The notes: generated by a model not told the origin, from the letters alone. A DNA stretch of 64,000 nt from JASHVB01 sp035535035 (GCA_035535035.1 DATLQW010000081.1:25092-89091); one strand, 5' to 3'; shown: positions 17,420 to 29,149, numbered from the stretch's first letter. Translations and numbers: made by a program.

Positions 17420-19276
17420 TCATGCAAGCACGCGGGTGCCGCTGCGGGCCGGCCACGCGGCGGCGGTGCCCGGACGGCCGCGCAGGACGACGGTAGTGCG
17501 GGTGAAGCTGTTGACGGTCCCGTGCAGGGCCAAAAAGTGTTCCAGCACCGACGCCAGCAAATAAAGGCCGCTGGCCTGCCAGGCCCGCGGGTCGAATTCG
17601 AGCGTAACATCCAGCCCGCGGCAGAACGCCCCGATGCGTCCGGGCGCCCGCGCAGTACCGGGGTGGGCGGAGATGCTGGTGATGGCGTCGATGGCATTGC
17701 GGGTTTCCGCGGTTTCCCGCAGGTCGTACAACCGCAGAACCTCCTTCAGTGCATTGGCGCCATCGTCGCCGCCGGTAACCGCGAGGTGGCCGAGCGACAG
17801 GTGCGACACCAGCCGCCAGAAGCCGCGCTCGCGCAACGGCGGGCGCAGAGTGGTGGACGGTGGGGTGACGGCTCGGATGCCGGCGACCGAAGCGGCGCCT
17901 TCCACCAGGCGCAGGGTCGGGTGGCCGCCGCCGAATGGCAGGTCGGTGGGCAGGTCGCGACTGAGGCAGAGCGCGTCAACCGAAAGCACGGTGTCGGCCG
18001 GCTTGTCAGGGTCGAAGGCCGGATCGTGTGGAGCCACGAAGACTTCGGTGCCCGGCACGCCCGGCGCGGCGGGACGGCGGGCGACGTGGTAGAAACCGCC
18101 AGACGTTGCGGTGCCCACGCCGGACGGTCCCCGCGCCCGACCCGGGGACGCGGCCTCGGACTCGCTCAGCCGGTAAAACGGCCGCCAGGGCCGGAATGAG
18201 CCGTCCGGCAGGGTTTCGCGTACCCGATCGACGCTCCACACCTCGGCGGCGCGCGGGCGCCTGGCATCCGGCACGACGCGATACTCGGTATCCATGTGGG
18301 TCAGCCGTATCGGTTCGCAGCGCTGCTGGAACAAGTTGACCAGCGGCGTGCAGCCGAGGGCGAGGGCCGTCGGGCCGATGCTGCGTTCCAGCTCCGGGGC
18401 GGCGCGGTCCAGATAAACGAAGATCTCCAGCTTGTTGCCGCCGGACACCAGCGTCTTGGTGTCGATCCGGGTGAAATCCAGGAACAGGAACTTCTCCGGG
18501 AAGGCGAAGTATTCGGTCAGCAGCCGGAAGCCGGAGAAGCCGCGCGCGGACCACGGCAGCAAGGCTTCCTCCGGGGCAAAGCCGGCGGGTGCGATGCTGC
18601 GGCCCGGTACCACGACGGCGGCGCCATCGACCGCGGAATCGGCATACGCGACGGAGATCGCGTGGCCGCACAGCAGCTCATACAGCGGCAGCGTCTGGTT
18701 GGTGGGGCCGCGCAGGAAGAAGCGCAGCCGATCGACCCCGAGCTGGTTGAAGGTGACGTCGGGCGACGAGCATTTCAGGGTGACACGCAGCACGCCGGCA
18801 GCGCCGCTGGCAGCCGGGTTGGCGGGCGCGACGATCGGCAGGCCGGACAGGCGGACGCTCTCCACCTCGATCGGCCAGAGCGTGACGGCGCTGGTCGAGC
18901 GGTAGCGCAACGTCTCCCCATGCACCGGTTCGGTGTCGAGGGCGAGGCCGGCCGCCAGCCGCGCCGGGATCAGCAGGTCCGGCTGGCAGTCGAGTTGCGC
19001 GACCATGCAGGACGGGATCGGCGAGAGGTAGTGCGGATACAGCAGGCCAAGCAGGGAGTCCGTGAGCTCGGGGAATTCGTCGTCGAGCCGGTGATGGACA
19101 CGCCCGGCGAGGAACGCGACGCCTTCCAGCAGCCGGGCCACGTGCGGGTCGTCCACCGCGTCGGCCGAAAGGCGCAGCCGCCCGGCAATCTTCGGATGGG
19201 TCTCGGCGAATTCCGCGGCCAGGCGTTTGATGGCCGCCAGTTCGCGATCGTAATACGGAAGCAGGGTATCGGACAT
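17420..19276 (-). CDS. tssF: T6SS baseplate subunit TssF
   Basis: A 618-residue TssF (ImpG/VasA) protein, the second wedge component of the T6SS baseplate. The N-terminus is diagnostic: LLPYYDRELAAIKRLAAEFA, then HPKIAGRL, DPHVARLLEGVAFLAGRVH and a DDEFPELTDSLLGLLYPHYL stretch. Full family length. GGAGAGG precedes the ATG by about 4 bases. It lies between tssE and tssG, the usual order. The 145 bases before it contain a perfect hairpin immediately ahead of the ribosome binding site. Confidence 0.96.
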   Translation of the reverse strand: MSDTLLPYYDRELAAIKRLAAEFAETHPKIAGRLRLSADAVDDPHVARLLEGVAFLAGRVHHRLDDEFPELTDSLLGLLYPHYLSPIPSCMVAQLDCQPDLLIPARLAAGLALDTEPVHGETLRYRSTSAVTLWPIEVESVRLSGLPIVAPANPAASGAAGVLRVTLKCSSPDVTFNQLGVDRLRFFLRGPTNQTLPLYELLCGHAISVAYADSAVDGAAVVVPGRSIAPAGFAPEEALLPWSARGFSGFRLLTEYFAFPEKFLFLDFTRIDTKTLVSGGNKLEIFVYLDRAAPELERSIGPTALALGCTPLVNLFQQRCEPIRLTHMDTEYRVVPDARRPRAAEVWSVDRVRETLPDGSFRPWRPFYRLSESEAASPGRARGPSGVGTATSGGFYHVARRPAAPGVPGTEVFVAPHDPAFDPDKPADTVLSVDALCLSRDLPTDLPFGGGHPTLRLVEGAASVAGIRAVTPPSTTLRPPLRERGFWRLVSHLSLGHLAVTGGDDGANALKEVLRLYDLRETAETRNAIDAITSISAHPGTARAPGRIGAFCRGLDVTLEFDPRAWQASGLYLLASVLEHFLALHGTVNSFTRTTVVLRGRPGTAAAWPARSGTRVLA

Positions 19277-19279
19277 TTA

Positions 19280-19302
19280 CCTCTCCCATACAGTGGGAGA
19301 GG
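19280..19302. repeat. hairpin at the tssF translation start
   Basis: A perfect 9-bp stem (CCTCTCCCA / TGGGAGAGG) with a 5-base loop. On the minus-strand mRNA its 3' arm contains the GGGAGAGG that serves as the tssF Shine-Dalgarno, so the fold would sequester it. Related CCTCTCCC-type hairpins occur in the gaps near 34161 and 39583. Confidence 0.6.
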
Positions 19303-19421
19303 TCGCCGCGAAGCAGCCTGTGGGGGTGATCGGGGCGGCAAGCGGTGCCCTCACCCGGTGCGCAAGCCCGTGCCGCGCCGATCCGCCGCGCGGCGCGACC
19401 CGGTTTTGCGGGAAACGTGCT

Positions 19422-19925
19422 CTACTCTTTCGCACGGACCAGCACATCGTCTGTCGTGGGATCCACCACCGTGTCGAAGGTCACCGCCTCAGGCGCCGGA
19501 TCGGCGTGCATCACGGCGTCGATCCGCAGGCGCAGCGTGGTCTCCAAATTCTCGCGGGCGTCCACCAGGTGCACGCGCACCGACAGGAAGCGCGGCTCGA
19601 ACCGGCGGATGGTATCCTCGATCTCCAGTCGCAGCTCCTCGCGCCGGCGCGCGTCGTTGAACGCGCCGGAGGCGAAGTCCGGAATGCCATAGCCGATCGG
19701 CGACGTGGTGAGTTCGCCCAGCGATTTCGGCCAGGAGCGCCATCGGCGGCGTGCATTCAGCAGCGCCTCCAGGTCACGCCGCACCGATTGGCGCAGTGCC
19801 GCCATGGTATCCGCAACCGAGATCGGCGGATCGCGCGGCTGGTCCGGAGCTTCGTCGATCAACCGGTCGAGCAATGGCGCCTGGACGCGAACCGCGGTGC
19901 CGCGCGTTCCGGCCCGTCCACTCAT
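19422..19925 (-). CDS. tssE: T6SS baseplate subunit TssE
   Basis: A 167-residue TssE protein, the gp25-like baseplate lysozyme-fold subunit without enzymatic activity. Recognisable parts are VRRDLEALLNARRRW near the start of the core, the SPIGYGIPDF element, an IRRFEPRFLSVRVHL helix-strand and RLRIDAVMHADP. The first 25 residues are an extension relative to phage gp25. It overlaps tagJ by 4 bases, indicating coupled translation. Confidence 0.94.
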   Translation of the reverse strand: MSGRAGTRGTAVRVQAPLLDRLIDEAPDQPRDPPISVADTMAALRQSVRRDLEALLNARRRWRSWPKSLGELTTSPIGYGIPDFASGAFNDARRREELRLEIEDTIRRFEPRFLSVRVHLVDARENLETTLRLRIDAVMHADPAPEAVTFDTVVDPTTDDVLVRAKE

Positions 19926-20737
19926 GCGCCGCCCGTCCCGGTAAACGTCAGGCTGCCGAGTTCCATGATCGCGACATCGTCGTCGCCCACCAGGAACACC
20001 CGCTGGCCGATACCGCGCACCGGGCCGCCCGCCGCCTGCTGCCAGTCGGTTTCACGGCCGATGCGTTGCGCTTCGCTCATCGCATCGTCGCCGCAGTACA
20101 CCACCGGAATATAGACGTCGCCGTCAGGGCCCTGGTCCACCGACATCGACGCGCGGCGCCACAGCAGGTCCCGCGGGCGCTTCGGCGCGTGCAGCGTGAC
20201 GCTGATCAGGCGCTCGGTGGGGATCCAGTAGTATTTGCCGGTCGTGGTCAGCACCTCGACGCTGCCGGCCAGCAGGTCGTCCACGTCGCGCAGGTCGTCG
20301 AACGCCGTACCGTTGTGCTTGCCCGGCGTGTGTGGCCGCACCGCCTCGGCTGCCTCGGCCTGTTGCGCTGCCTCCGCCACATCGCCGGCACGCAGCGCGA
20401 CCAGCGCCGCGAGTTGCAAACGTTGCGTGTCGGTCGGTTCGCCCAGGAACTCCGGCACGCGGCCGTCGCGGAAAAGCTGGCGCCGCGCCATGTCCGCGCG
20501 CACCAGCTGGCGGAATTCGGCGACGACCAGGGCGCTGGACGGATCGATCGTCGAGGCCGCGTCCAGGATAACGTCGGCGCGTTCGAGGTTGCCGGAGAAT
20601 GCCAGCAGCTCCGCCAGCAGCACGCGGGCGCTCAGGTCGGTAGGTGCCTTGCGCAGCGCGGTCTGTGCCGCCGTTATGGCATCGCTCAACTTGCCGGAGC
20701 GAAACAGCGTGGCGGCCGTCTGGTCGGTCGTGCTCAT
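19922..20737 (-). CDS. tagJ: T6SS accessory protein TagJ (ImpE)
   Basis: A 271-residue ImpE/SciE-type protein. The first ~120 residues are TPR-like helices (LFRSGKLSDAITAAQTALRK, LLAELLAFSGNLERADVIL). The C-terminal half holds the family's typical elements: FDDLRDVDDLLAGSVEVLTT, GKYYWIP and RPRDLLWRRA. In Pseudomonas HSI-I, TagJ binds the N-terminus of the TssB sheath protein and modulates ClpV recruitment. Its position between tssC2 and tssE matches T6SS clusters that carry the gene. Confidence 0.92.
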   Translation of the reverse strand: MSTTDQTAATLFRSGKLSDAITAAQTALRKAPTDLSARVLLAELLAFSGNLERADVILDAASTIDPSSALVVAEFRQLVRADMARRQLFRDGRVPEFLGEPTDTQRLQLAALVALRAGDVAEAAQQAEAAEAVRPHTPGKHNGTAFDDLRDVDDLLAGSVEVLTTTGKYYWIPTERLISVTLHAPKRPRDLLWRRASMSVDQGPDGDVYIPVVYCGDDAMSEAQRIGRETDWQQAAGGPVRGIGQRVFLVGDDDVAIMELGSLTFTGTGGA

Positions 20738-20818
20738 GAATCCCTCAAGGTTTGTAGCCGTCCGAAGCGACCCCGACCCGATCGGGGACCGCGGCCGGGT
20801 CCGGGCGGACCGTCATCA

Positions 20819-22378
20819 TCAGCGGCCGCCGAGATCGGTGACGAGTTGGAATGTCGCCGACACGTCGTCGAGCTGGTAGTGCGGCTGCAACTGCACCACG
20901 CAACCGAAATGGCCAGGCTTGCCGGTCAGTTCCTGTACCCTGACGCGACCGCCGACCAGCGGAAACCGCGCGCGGGAATCGCCGGTGGAGCTGACATTGG
21001 CATTGACGTATTGGGTCAGCCATTCCTGCAACAGCCGTTCGATCTCGTCGGCAGTCTTGAACGAGCCGACCATCTGCCGGCCCTTCATCTTCAGGTGGTG
21101 CGCGAAGCGCGAGGCGCACAGGATGGAATTGATCTGCGACGACAGCCTTGCGTTGGCGTCCGCAGCCACCGCTGTCGCGCCGGTGTAGCGCTGCGGCACC
21201 AGCAGACTGCGCACCGCGCCGAACACCAGTTCCTCGCTGAACGGTATGGCGGATAGCGGCATCAGTCCGGCATCGAGCAATGCGCGTTCCTGGTGGTCGT
21301 TCCAGACGATCTCCACCGATGCACGGGTCCACACGAAATCGGGATCGGTGCGGAACGGCTCGAGCGGCACGCCTTCCACCAGGCCGCCGCCGACCCGGTC
21401 CGTTTCCACGCCGCGCACATCGGCCGGCCAGGCGTAATTGGCAAACGCGCGGGCGACGACGCTGGCGAACGCGTAGTTGGCGTTCATCCACACCCTCTCC
21501 TCGCCGGTCGGGGCGTATTCGGCATAGCGGAAGCTGTCGGCGCGGGTGCCGTCATCCTCCCAGGGAGGGCGGGCGAGCAAGCGCGGCAAGGCGACGCCGA
21601 TGAAGCGCATGTCCGGGCGCGTCGCGAGGCTGCGCCAGCGGGCATGCTCGGCGTTGCGCAGCGGCGCGGCGAGATCGATGACGTTGGCGAGGTCGGCGAA
21701 GCTGTCAACCTCCAGCAGCGTCGGTGAGGCTGCCATGATGACCGGACAAAACGCTGCCGCCGCAACGCCCGACAAGGCGGTCAGCGCGGTGACGTCGTCG
21801 GTCCGTGCCGTGGGGGAGGGGCGGTGGCGTACCTCGTGGTCCACCACCAGCAGGCCATACGGCTCGCCACCGGGCGTGCCGAACTCCTCCTCATATACCT
21901 TGCGGAACAAATTGCTCTGGTCGAACTCGATCGCCCGTTCCAGGTCGCGGCAGACCTCGTGCCAGCCGGCATTGAACAGCTTGATCTTGAGCCGGCTGCT
22001 CTGGTCGGTGCCGTCCACCAGCCAGGCAATGCCGCGCCAGGTGCCTTCCAGGCGACGCAGCCTTGCCTCGTGCAGGATCGCGTCCACCTGCTCCGACAGC
22101 AGCGCATCGATCGCAGCGATGTCGCGATCGAGCATGCCGCGCAACCCCTCCGGATCGGCGCGCAGCCGGCATCCCGCCGCCGCGCCGAACCACCGATCGA
22201 CGGCCTCGCCACCGTCACTCACCAGGAAGTCGGAGATTGCGTCTTCCAGGGCGATGTCGCGTTTGCCGACAAAGCGGCCGGACAGCATTGCCCCGCGCAG
22301 ATCGATCGGCGCATCTCCCCCTTCCCTTGAGGGAGGGGGTTGGGAGGAGGGGGCCGTCTGGGAAACCGCCAGATCCAT
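20819..22378 (-). CDS. second T6SS sheath large-subunit paralogue (TssC2)
   Basis: A 519-residue paralogue of TssC. It shares long motifs with the neighbouring tssC product: RLEGTWRGI, EFDQSNLFRKVYEEEFG with GGEPYG, and SRFAHHLKMKGR followed by VGSF. The first ~45 residues are unrelated and an extra segment follows residue 180. Agrobacterium-type systems also carry two TssC proteins (TssC40/TssC41), so this arrangement has precedent; TssC40-like proteins are poorly understood. Residues 9-22 are encoded by one arm of a dispersed palindromic repeat, so an ATG at 22288 may be the true start, although no clear Shine-Dalgarno is seen there. Confidence 0.88.
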   Translation of the reverse strand: MDLAVSQTAPSSQPPPSREGGDAPIDLRGAMLSGRFVGKRDIALEDAISDFLVSDGGEAVDRWFGAAAGCRLRADPEGLRGMLDRDIAAIDALLSEQVDAILHEARLRRLEGTWRGIAWLVDGTDQSSRLKIKLFNAGWHEVCRDLERAIEFDQSNLFRKVYEEEFGTPGGEPYGLLVVDHEVRHRPSPTARTDDVTALTALSGVAAAAFCPVIMAASPTLLEVDSFADLANVIDLAAPLRNAEHARWRSLATRPDMRFIGVALPRLLARPPWEDDGTRADSFRYAEYAPTGEERVWMNANYAFASVVARAFANYAWPADVRGVETDRVGGGLVEGVPLEPFRTDPDFVWTRASVEIVWNDHQERALLDAGLMPLSAIPFSEELVFGAVRSLLVPQRYTGATAVAADANARLSSQINSILCASRFAHHLKMKGRQMVGSFKTADEIERLLQEWLTQYVNANVSSTGDSRARFPLVGGRVRVQELTGKPGHFGCVVQLQPHYQLDDVSATFQLVTDLGGR

Positions 22379-22438
22379 TATGCGCGCCGCCTCTCCCCCT
22401 AACCCCCTCCTTCAACCGGAAGGGGTCAGGGGGCGAGA
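22315..22438. repeat. bipartite G-rich inverted repeat, copy 1
   Basis: Two arms, 22315-22352 and 22391-22438, each a CCTCCCTT/GAGGGAGG-type palindrome followed by a GTTGGGAGGAGGGG-like tail, lie in inverted orientation around a spacer holding AAACCGCC. It belongs to the family also at 30520, 35721, 45486 and 49141. Here it straddles the annotated N-terminus of the second tssC; the second arm is degenerate. Confidence 0.65.
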
Positions 22439-22447
22439 ACCGGGCCG

Positions 22448-23944
22448 TTAGCCCGTATTGGCCGGAATGCGGGCCACCATGCGCAGGCTCGTGGTGAGCT
22501 CTTCCATCTGCAGCCACGGCCGCAGATAGGCGACCGCGTTGTAGGAACCCGGCCGGCCGGGAATTTCCCGCACCTCCACCTTCGCCTCGCGCAGCGGATA
22601 GCGCGCCTTCATCTCCTGGCCGGCGTTCTCGTTGCCGTTGACGTAGTTGGTGATCCAGCGGTTCAGCCAACGCTCGACATCGCCGGCCTCCATGAAGCTG
22701 CCGATCTTGTCGCGGGCCATCACCTTCAGGTAGTGCGCAAAGCGGCTGGACGCCATGATGTATGGCAGCCGTGACGAAATCGCGGCATTGGCGGTCGCTT
22801 CCGGCCGGTCGTACTTCTTCGCCTTCTGCACCGTCTGCGCCCCGAAAAACACCGAGTAGTCGGTGTTCTTGTAGTGGCAGAGCGGCAGGAAGCCGAGATT
22901 GGACAGCTCGAACTCGCGCCGGTCGGTGATGGCCAGCTCGGTCGGGCACTTGGCGTCCATGTCGCCGTCGTCCGACGTAAACACGTGCGTCGGCAGGCCC
23001 TCCACCTTGCCGCCGCCCTCGGCGCCGCGAATCGCGGTGCAGAAGCCATATTTGGCGAATGCGTCCGTGAGCTTGGTGCCCATCGCGTAGGCCGCGTTCA
23101 TCCAGCAATAATGGTCGTGGTCCATCGCCTTGGCGGCGCCCGTCGCGTCGTCATACGGCGCTTCCTCGTAGGCGAACTCGTCGATCGCCTTGGTCGCCGC
23201 GCCATAGGGCAGGCGCGCCAGCGTGCGCGGCATCACCAGGCTGACGAAGCGCGCATCCTCGCTGTCGCGGAAGCTGCGCCACTTGGTGTAGTCCGCGGTC
23301 TCGAAGATCTTCGCGAGGTCGCGCGGCTTGGCCAACTCGGTCCAGGAGTCGAAGCCGAACATGCCAGGACCGGCCGCCGAGATGAACGGCGCGAACGCGC
23401 CGGCCGCAACGTTGGAGATCAGCCGCAGCGTCTCGACGTCGTCCGGATGCTGCGTCCACTCGTAATCGCCGATCAGCGAACCATAGGGCTCGCCGCCCGG
23501 GGTGCCGAACTCGTTCTCGTAGATCTTCTTGAACAACTGGCTCTGGTCGAATTCGACCGCCCGCTGAAGGTCGCGGCTCAGGTCGCGCTTGGACGCGTTC
23601 AGCACGCGGATCTTCAGGCTGGTGCCGGTCTCGCTGTTCATGACCAGATAGTTCAGCCCGCGCCACGTCCCCTCGAGCTTGGTGAATTTGGGGTCGTGCA
23701 TGATCGCGTTGAGCTGCTCCGACAGCTTGCGGTCGATGGCGGCGATCGCCCGCTCGAACGTCCGCTGCAGGTTCTTGTCGAACGTGACCGTGCCGGCCAT
23801 CGCCTGCTCGACCAGGTTCTTCATCAGATCCGTCGTCTGATCGGGCGCGGTCTGCTTGGTCGCGCCGATGACCTGGTCGAGGAACGATACGCCTTCGGTG
23901 GTAGTGGCCTCGGCGGCCGGCGTGGCAGTCTGTGCGCCTGACAT
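22448..23944 (-). CDS. tssC: T6SS sheath large subunit TssC (VipB)
   Basis: A 498-residue TssC, the large subunit of the contractile sheath that polymerises with TssB around the Hcp tube. Family motifs include LEGTWRGLNYLVMNSET, FDQSQLFKKIYENEFG with GGEPYG, and ASRFAHYLKVMARDKIGSF. Full length. It starts 3 bases after the tssB stop, so the pair is co-translated. The C-terminus (YLRPWLQMEELTTSLRMV) corresponds to the sheath core strand-exchange region. Confidence 0.97.
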   Translation of the reverse strand: MSGAQTATPAAEATTTEGVSFLDQVIGATKQTAPDQTTDLMKNLVEQAMAGTVTFDKNLQRTFERAIAAIDRKLSEQLNAIMHDPKFTKLEGTWRGLNYLVMNSETGTSLKIRVLNASKRDLSRDLQRAVEFDQSQLFKKIYENEFGTPGGEPYGSLIGDYEWTQHPDDVETLRLISNVAAGAFAPFISAAGPGMFGFDSWTELAKPRDLAKIFETADYTKWRSFRDSEDARFVSLVMPRTLARLPYGAATKAIDEFAYEEAPYDDATGAAKAMDHDHYCWMNAAYAMGTKLTDAFAKYGFCTAIRGAEGGGKVEGLPTHVFTSDDGDMDAKCPTELAITDRREFELSNLGFLPLCHYKNTDYSVFFGAQTVQKAKKYDRPEATANAAISSRLPYIMASSRFAHYLKVMARDKIGSFMEAGDVERWLNRWITNYVNGNENAGQEMKARYPLREAKVEVREIPGRPGSYNAVAYLRPWLQMEELTTSLRMVARIPANTG

Positions 23945-23947
23945 GGA

Positions 23948-24457
23948 TCAGCCCTCCTGCTTGCCGAGGCCGAGCTGCTCCTGCAGGGACTTCAGCTCGG
24001 TCTCGTTCCTCAGCACCTGCTCCAGCAGGCCCTCAAGCTCCTCCGACCGGTCAACCTTGCTCATCAGGTCGCGCAGCTTGGACCGCGTCTCCATCAGCGC
24101 CCGCAACGCCGGCACCTGACCGGCGACGCGCGCCGGCTCGAAGTCATCGAGCGAATTGAACTTCAGCTCCACGCTCATCTGGCCGCCGGCTTCCGAAAGC
24201 TTGTTGTCAACCTTCAGCTTCAGGCCAGGATTCATGCTGGCCATCACGTCGTTGAAGTTGTCGCGGTCGATCTGGATGAACTTGCGGTCCGCCATGGGCC
24301 GCAGCGGCGAGGTGGGGTCGCCGGAGAAGTCGCCCATGACCCCGACGACGAACGGCAACTCGCGGACGATCTGCGCGCCCTCCGTCTCGACTTCGTAAGT
24401 GATGTGAACGCGCGGCTTGCGCACGCGATTCAGCTTGTCATGTATGCTTGCACTCAT
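23948..24457 (-). CDS. tssB: T6SS sheath small subunit TssB (VipA)
   Basis: A 169-residue TssB. Diagnostic segments are NRVRKPRVHITYEVETEGA, ELPFVVGVMGDFSG, the FIQIDRDNFNDVMASM element and the C-terminal coiled helix LEGLLEQVLRNETELKSL. It pairs with TssC to form the contractile sheath and its N-terminal helix is the usual ClpV/TagJ contact. The ATG at 24457 has a GGGAAGCGAG upstream; a frame extension to 24598 runs through the promoter and is rejected. Confidence 0.97.
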   Translation of the reverse strand: MSASIHDKLNRVRKPRVHITYEVETEGAQIVRELPFVVGVMGDFSGDPTSPLRPMADRKFIQIDRDNFNDVMASMNPGLKLKVDNKLSEAGGQMSVELKFNSLDDFEPARVAGQVPALRALMETRSKLRDLMSKVDRSEELEGLLEQVLRNETELKSLQEQLGLGKQEG

Positions 24458-24538
24458 GTGCTCGCTTCCCGTCGCTGTGGTCGGCTGGCGCCGACATTGC
24501 CTGCCTGTGCCGTTGGCGGTTTCACCACACCAGGCCGA

Positions 24539-24568
24539 ATAATAGTCGGCCCGGACGAATAGGGTCAA
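24539..24568 (-). promoter_or_regulatory. strong promoter for the tssB-tssC operon
   Basis: On the minus strand TTGACC (24563-24568) is followed after 18 bases by TATTAT (24539-24544), a close match to the housekeeping consensus. Transcription would begin near 24530 and leave a leader of about 70 bases before tssB. The region between tssA and tssB has clearly lower GC than its surroundings. Confidence 0.7.
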
Positions 24569-24658
24569 CAACCGAGCGCCGGATATGACATGGTTCACAC
24601 TCGGGCGCCATGATTTCCTTTATCAGGCAGGCGAAACCGCAGCCCAGGCCGCGCCGCG

Positions 24659-25774
24659 CTACCCCTCCGGCGGCGGCGGCGGCCGGATGCCAAGCGTGGT
24701 GAGGATCGCATTCCGGCTGTCCCGATCAGACACGATCTCCTCCAGCAGGTCCGGCCAGGTCATCCGCCCGCGGCGCACCGCTTCGTCCAGCGTGTAGGAC
24801 AGCGGCGACAGCGGCTCGGTCCGGCGGAAGAACGCGGCGAGGCTCTCCAGCGCGCGCAGCGCGTCCTCGCGGGAGGCGACCTGCCCGGCCGGCACGGCGA
24901 CGCCGCCGATCGCCCCGCCGCCCACCGCCACCCCCGGCGCCGCGACCTCGGCCGGCGCGTCCGCCGCCGGCGCGCCAGCCTCCGGCGGGGAATACCGGTT
25001 GGCGATTTCCACAACATGCGCGATCATGTCGCGCACCGTGCTCGTCGATGGCGGGTCCTCGCTCGCCTTCTCGTCGAGTATTCCCGCCATTCCCTGCCAG
25101 GCGGCCAGCGCCTCGCGTGCGTCCTCGCGCAGCCTGGCGAAGTTGCGCGCCTGACCGCGCGCCTCCTTCTCCAGTTCTTCGAACGGGACGGCGCCCGCCG
25201 CGATGCGCGCCGCCCGCCGTTCACCGTCCAGCGTCCCGAGCTGCGCCGAGCTTTCATACTGATACATCGCGATCGGGGTGCCGTCGCCGCGGGTGAACAG
25301 CGCCAGCTTGTGCAGCGGCTGGATCAGCGAGCCGTTGCCTTCGCGTCCGTTCAGCCCGGTTACCGGCGCAACCCGCGTCTCCACGCCATAGTCGTCGGGC
25401 AGCGGAAACACGCCGTCCCAATATTGCGCCGCCAGTCCGGCGATCAGTCGTGCACCGGCAGCGAGACCGGGCAGCCCGTGGCTGCGCACATACGCCTCGG
25501 TGACCCAGGCCGCGACCTCCAGGTCCTTGGCGGTTTCCGCCAGCGTCTTCAGGCCCAGCTCCCGCACGCTGCGCCACAGCGGCGCCGGATCGCGCGCATC
25601 GTCGCTGCCGGCCTCCTGCAGCTTTTCCGCGTCGCGCGCCTCCGAGCGCGCGTCGCGCAGCCGGTTGTACGGCGACTGCGCGGTATAGTCCTCCCGGATG
25701 TCGCTGCCCTGGGGAGCGTCGCCCGGAATCGGCGCCAGCAGTGCATCGAGATCGAACCCATCCGGCAAAGCCAC
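24659..25774 (-). CDS. tssA: T6SS cap/baseplate protein TssA
   Basis: A 371-residue TssA with an N-terminal ImpA domain: the DLDALLAPIPGDAPQGSDIRE opening, the SPYNRLRDARSEAR element and, around residues 115-125, a YWDGVFPLP motif. TssA primes sheath assembly and caps or tethers the growing end. The C-terminal part is Ala/Pro-rich and then a helical domain (LEEIVSDRDSRNAILTTLGI), a short-type TssA. Translation begins at GTG 25774. It is divergent from clpV and lies upstream of the separate tssB promoter. Confidence 0.93.
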   Translation of the reverse strand: MALPDGFDLDALLAPIPGDAPQGSDIREDYTAQSPYNRLRDARSEARDAEKLQEAGSDDARDPAPLWRSVRELGLKTLAETAKDLEVAAWVTEAYVRSHGLPGLAAGARLIAGLAAQYWDGVFPLPDDYGVETRVAPVTGLNGREGNGSLIQPLHKLALFTRGDGTPIAMYQYESSAQLGTLDGERRAARIAAGAVPFEELEKEARGQARNFARLREDAREALAAWQGMAGILDEKASEDPPSTSTVRDMIAHVVEIANRYSPPEAGAPAADAPAEVAAPGVAVGGGAIGGVAVPAGQVASREDALRALESLAAFFRRTEPLSPLSYTLDEAVRRGRMTWPDLLEEIVSDRDSRNAILTTLGIRPPPPPEG

Positions 25775-25888
25775 TTGCGCACCTGCTCAAAAGCTGGACA
25801 ACGGTTCCGCGTAACACATACAGTTGATGCGCGGAAAGGGGGGATGGTCCCCCGGCTCCACCGCGTCGGCAACCGGGCAGGAAACACG
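25775..25888. promoter_or_regulatory. divergent tssA / clpV control region
   Basis: This 114-base gap must hold promoters in both directions. On the plus strand TGGACA (25795-25800) and CATACA (25817-25822) are 16 bases apart, a mediocre match. A small GGGGGA-TGG-TCCCCC hairpin lies at 25839-25853 in the clpV leader, and GCAGGAAA precedes the clpV ATG. Confidence 0.4.
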
Positions 25889-28531
<2,643 letters not shown>

Positions 28532-28567
28532 GTTTGTGTCTGGTATGACAGCAAAAGGAGCGTCAGC

Positions 28568-29050
28568 GTGGCCATCTATATGAAATACGGCGGCACCATC
28601 AAGGGATCCGTCACCACCGACGGGTTCAAGGACTGGATCGAGCTGGGCTCGTTCCAGTGGGGCGTCGGCCGGTCCGTCACCTCGCCGTCCAAGAGCTCGG
28701 ACACCCGCGAGGGGTCGGAGCCGTCGATCAGCGAGATCGTCGTGACGAAGCGCATGGACAAAGCATCGCCGAAGCTGTGGCAGGATGCCGTCGGTGGCGA
28801 CTTCAGCACCGCGGTCGAAATCCACTTCACGACCACCACCAAGGACAAGGTGGAGACCTATCTCCAGTACAACCTGACCGAGACGGGTCTGAGCGGCTAC
28901 AGCGCGTCCGCCGGTGGAGAAGACGCGCCGCAGGAAACCGTGTCACTCAACTTCGCTACGGTCACTTGGAAGTACACCGGCCGCGACTCGAAGATCGCCG
29001 GCACCCCGGACGTGGTGGGTTGGGATCTGACGCAACAGAAGAAAATCTGA
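28568..29050 (+). CDS. hcp: T6SS tube protein Hcp
   Basis: A 160-residue Hcp (TssD), the subunit of the expelled tube and effector carrier. It has the expected opening (MAIYMKYGGTIKGSV with DGFKDWIELGSFQWGVGR), VTKRMDKASPKL and the C-terminal SLNFATVTWKY strand. It starts at GTG 28568 with AAAGGAG 7 bases upstream. It follows clpV and is closed by a perfect intrinsic terminator, fitting a highly expressed transcript. Confidence 0.97.
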   Translation: MAIYMKYGGTIKGSVTTDGFKDWIELGSFQWGVGRSVTSPSKSSDTREGSEPSISEIVVTKRMDKASPKLWQDAVGGDFSTAVEIHFTTTTKDKVETYLQYNLTETGLSGYSASAGGEDAPQETVSLNFATVTWKYTGRDSKIAGTPDVVGWDLTQQKKI

Positions 29051-29076
29051 ACATCGCGGACGTCACGCCAAGAAAC

Positions 29077-29108
29077 CGCCGGAGGGGCTCGCCCCTCCGG
29101 CGTTTTTT
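29077..29108 (+). terminator. intrinsic terminator after hcp
   Basis: A perfect 11-bp GC-rich stem (CGCCGGAGGGG / CCCCTCCGGCG, 29077-29102) with a CTCG loop is followed directly by six T residues. It lies 27 bases after the hcp stop and between convergent hcp and pppA. Confidence 0.93.
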
Positions 29109-29149
29109 GTTCCCGCGAAACCCCTCCGCCCAAGGCGGAAGTGATGCCC

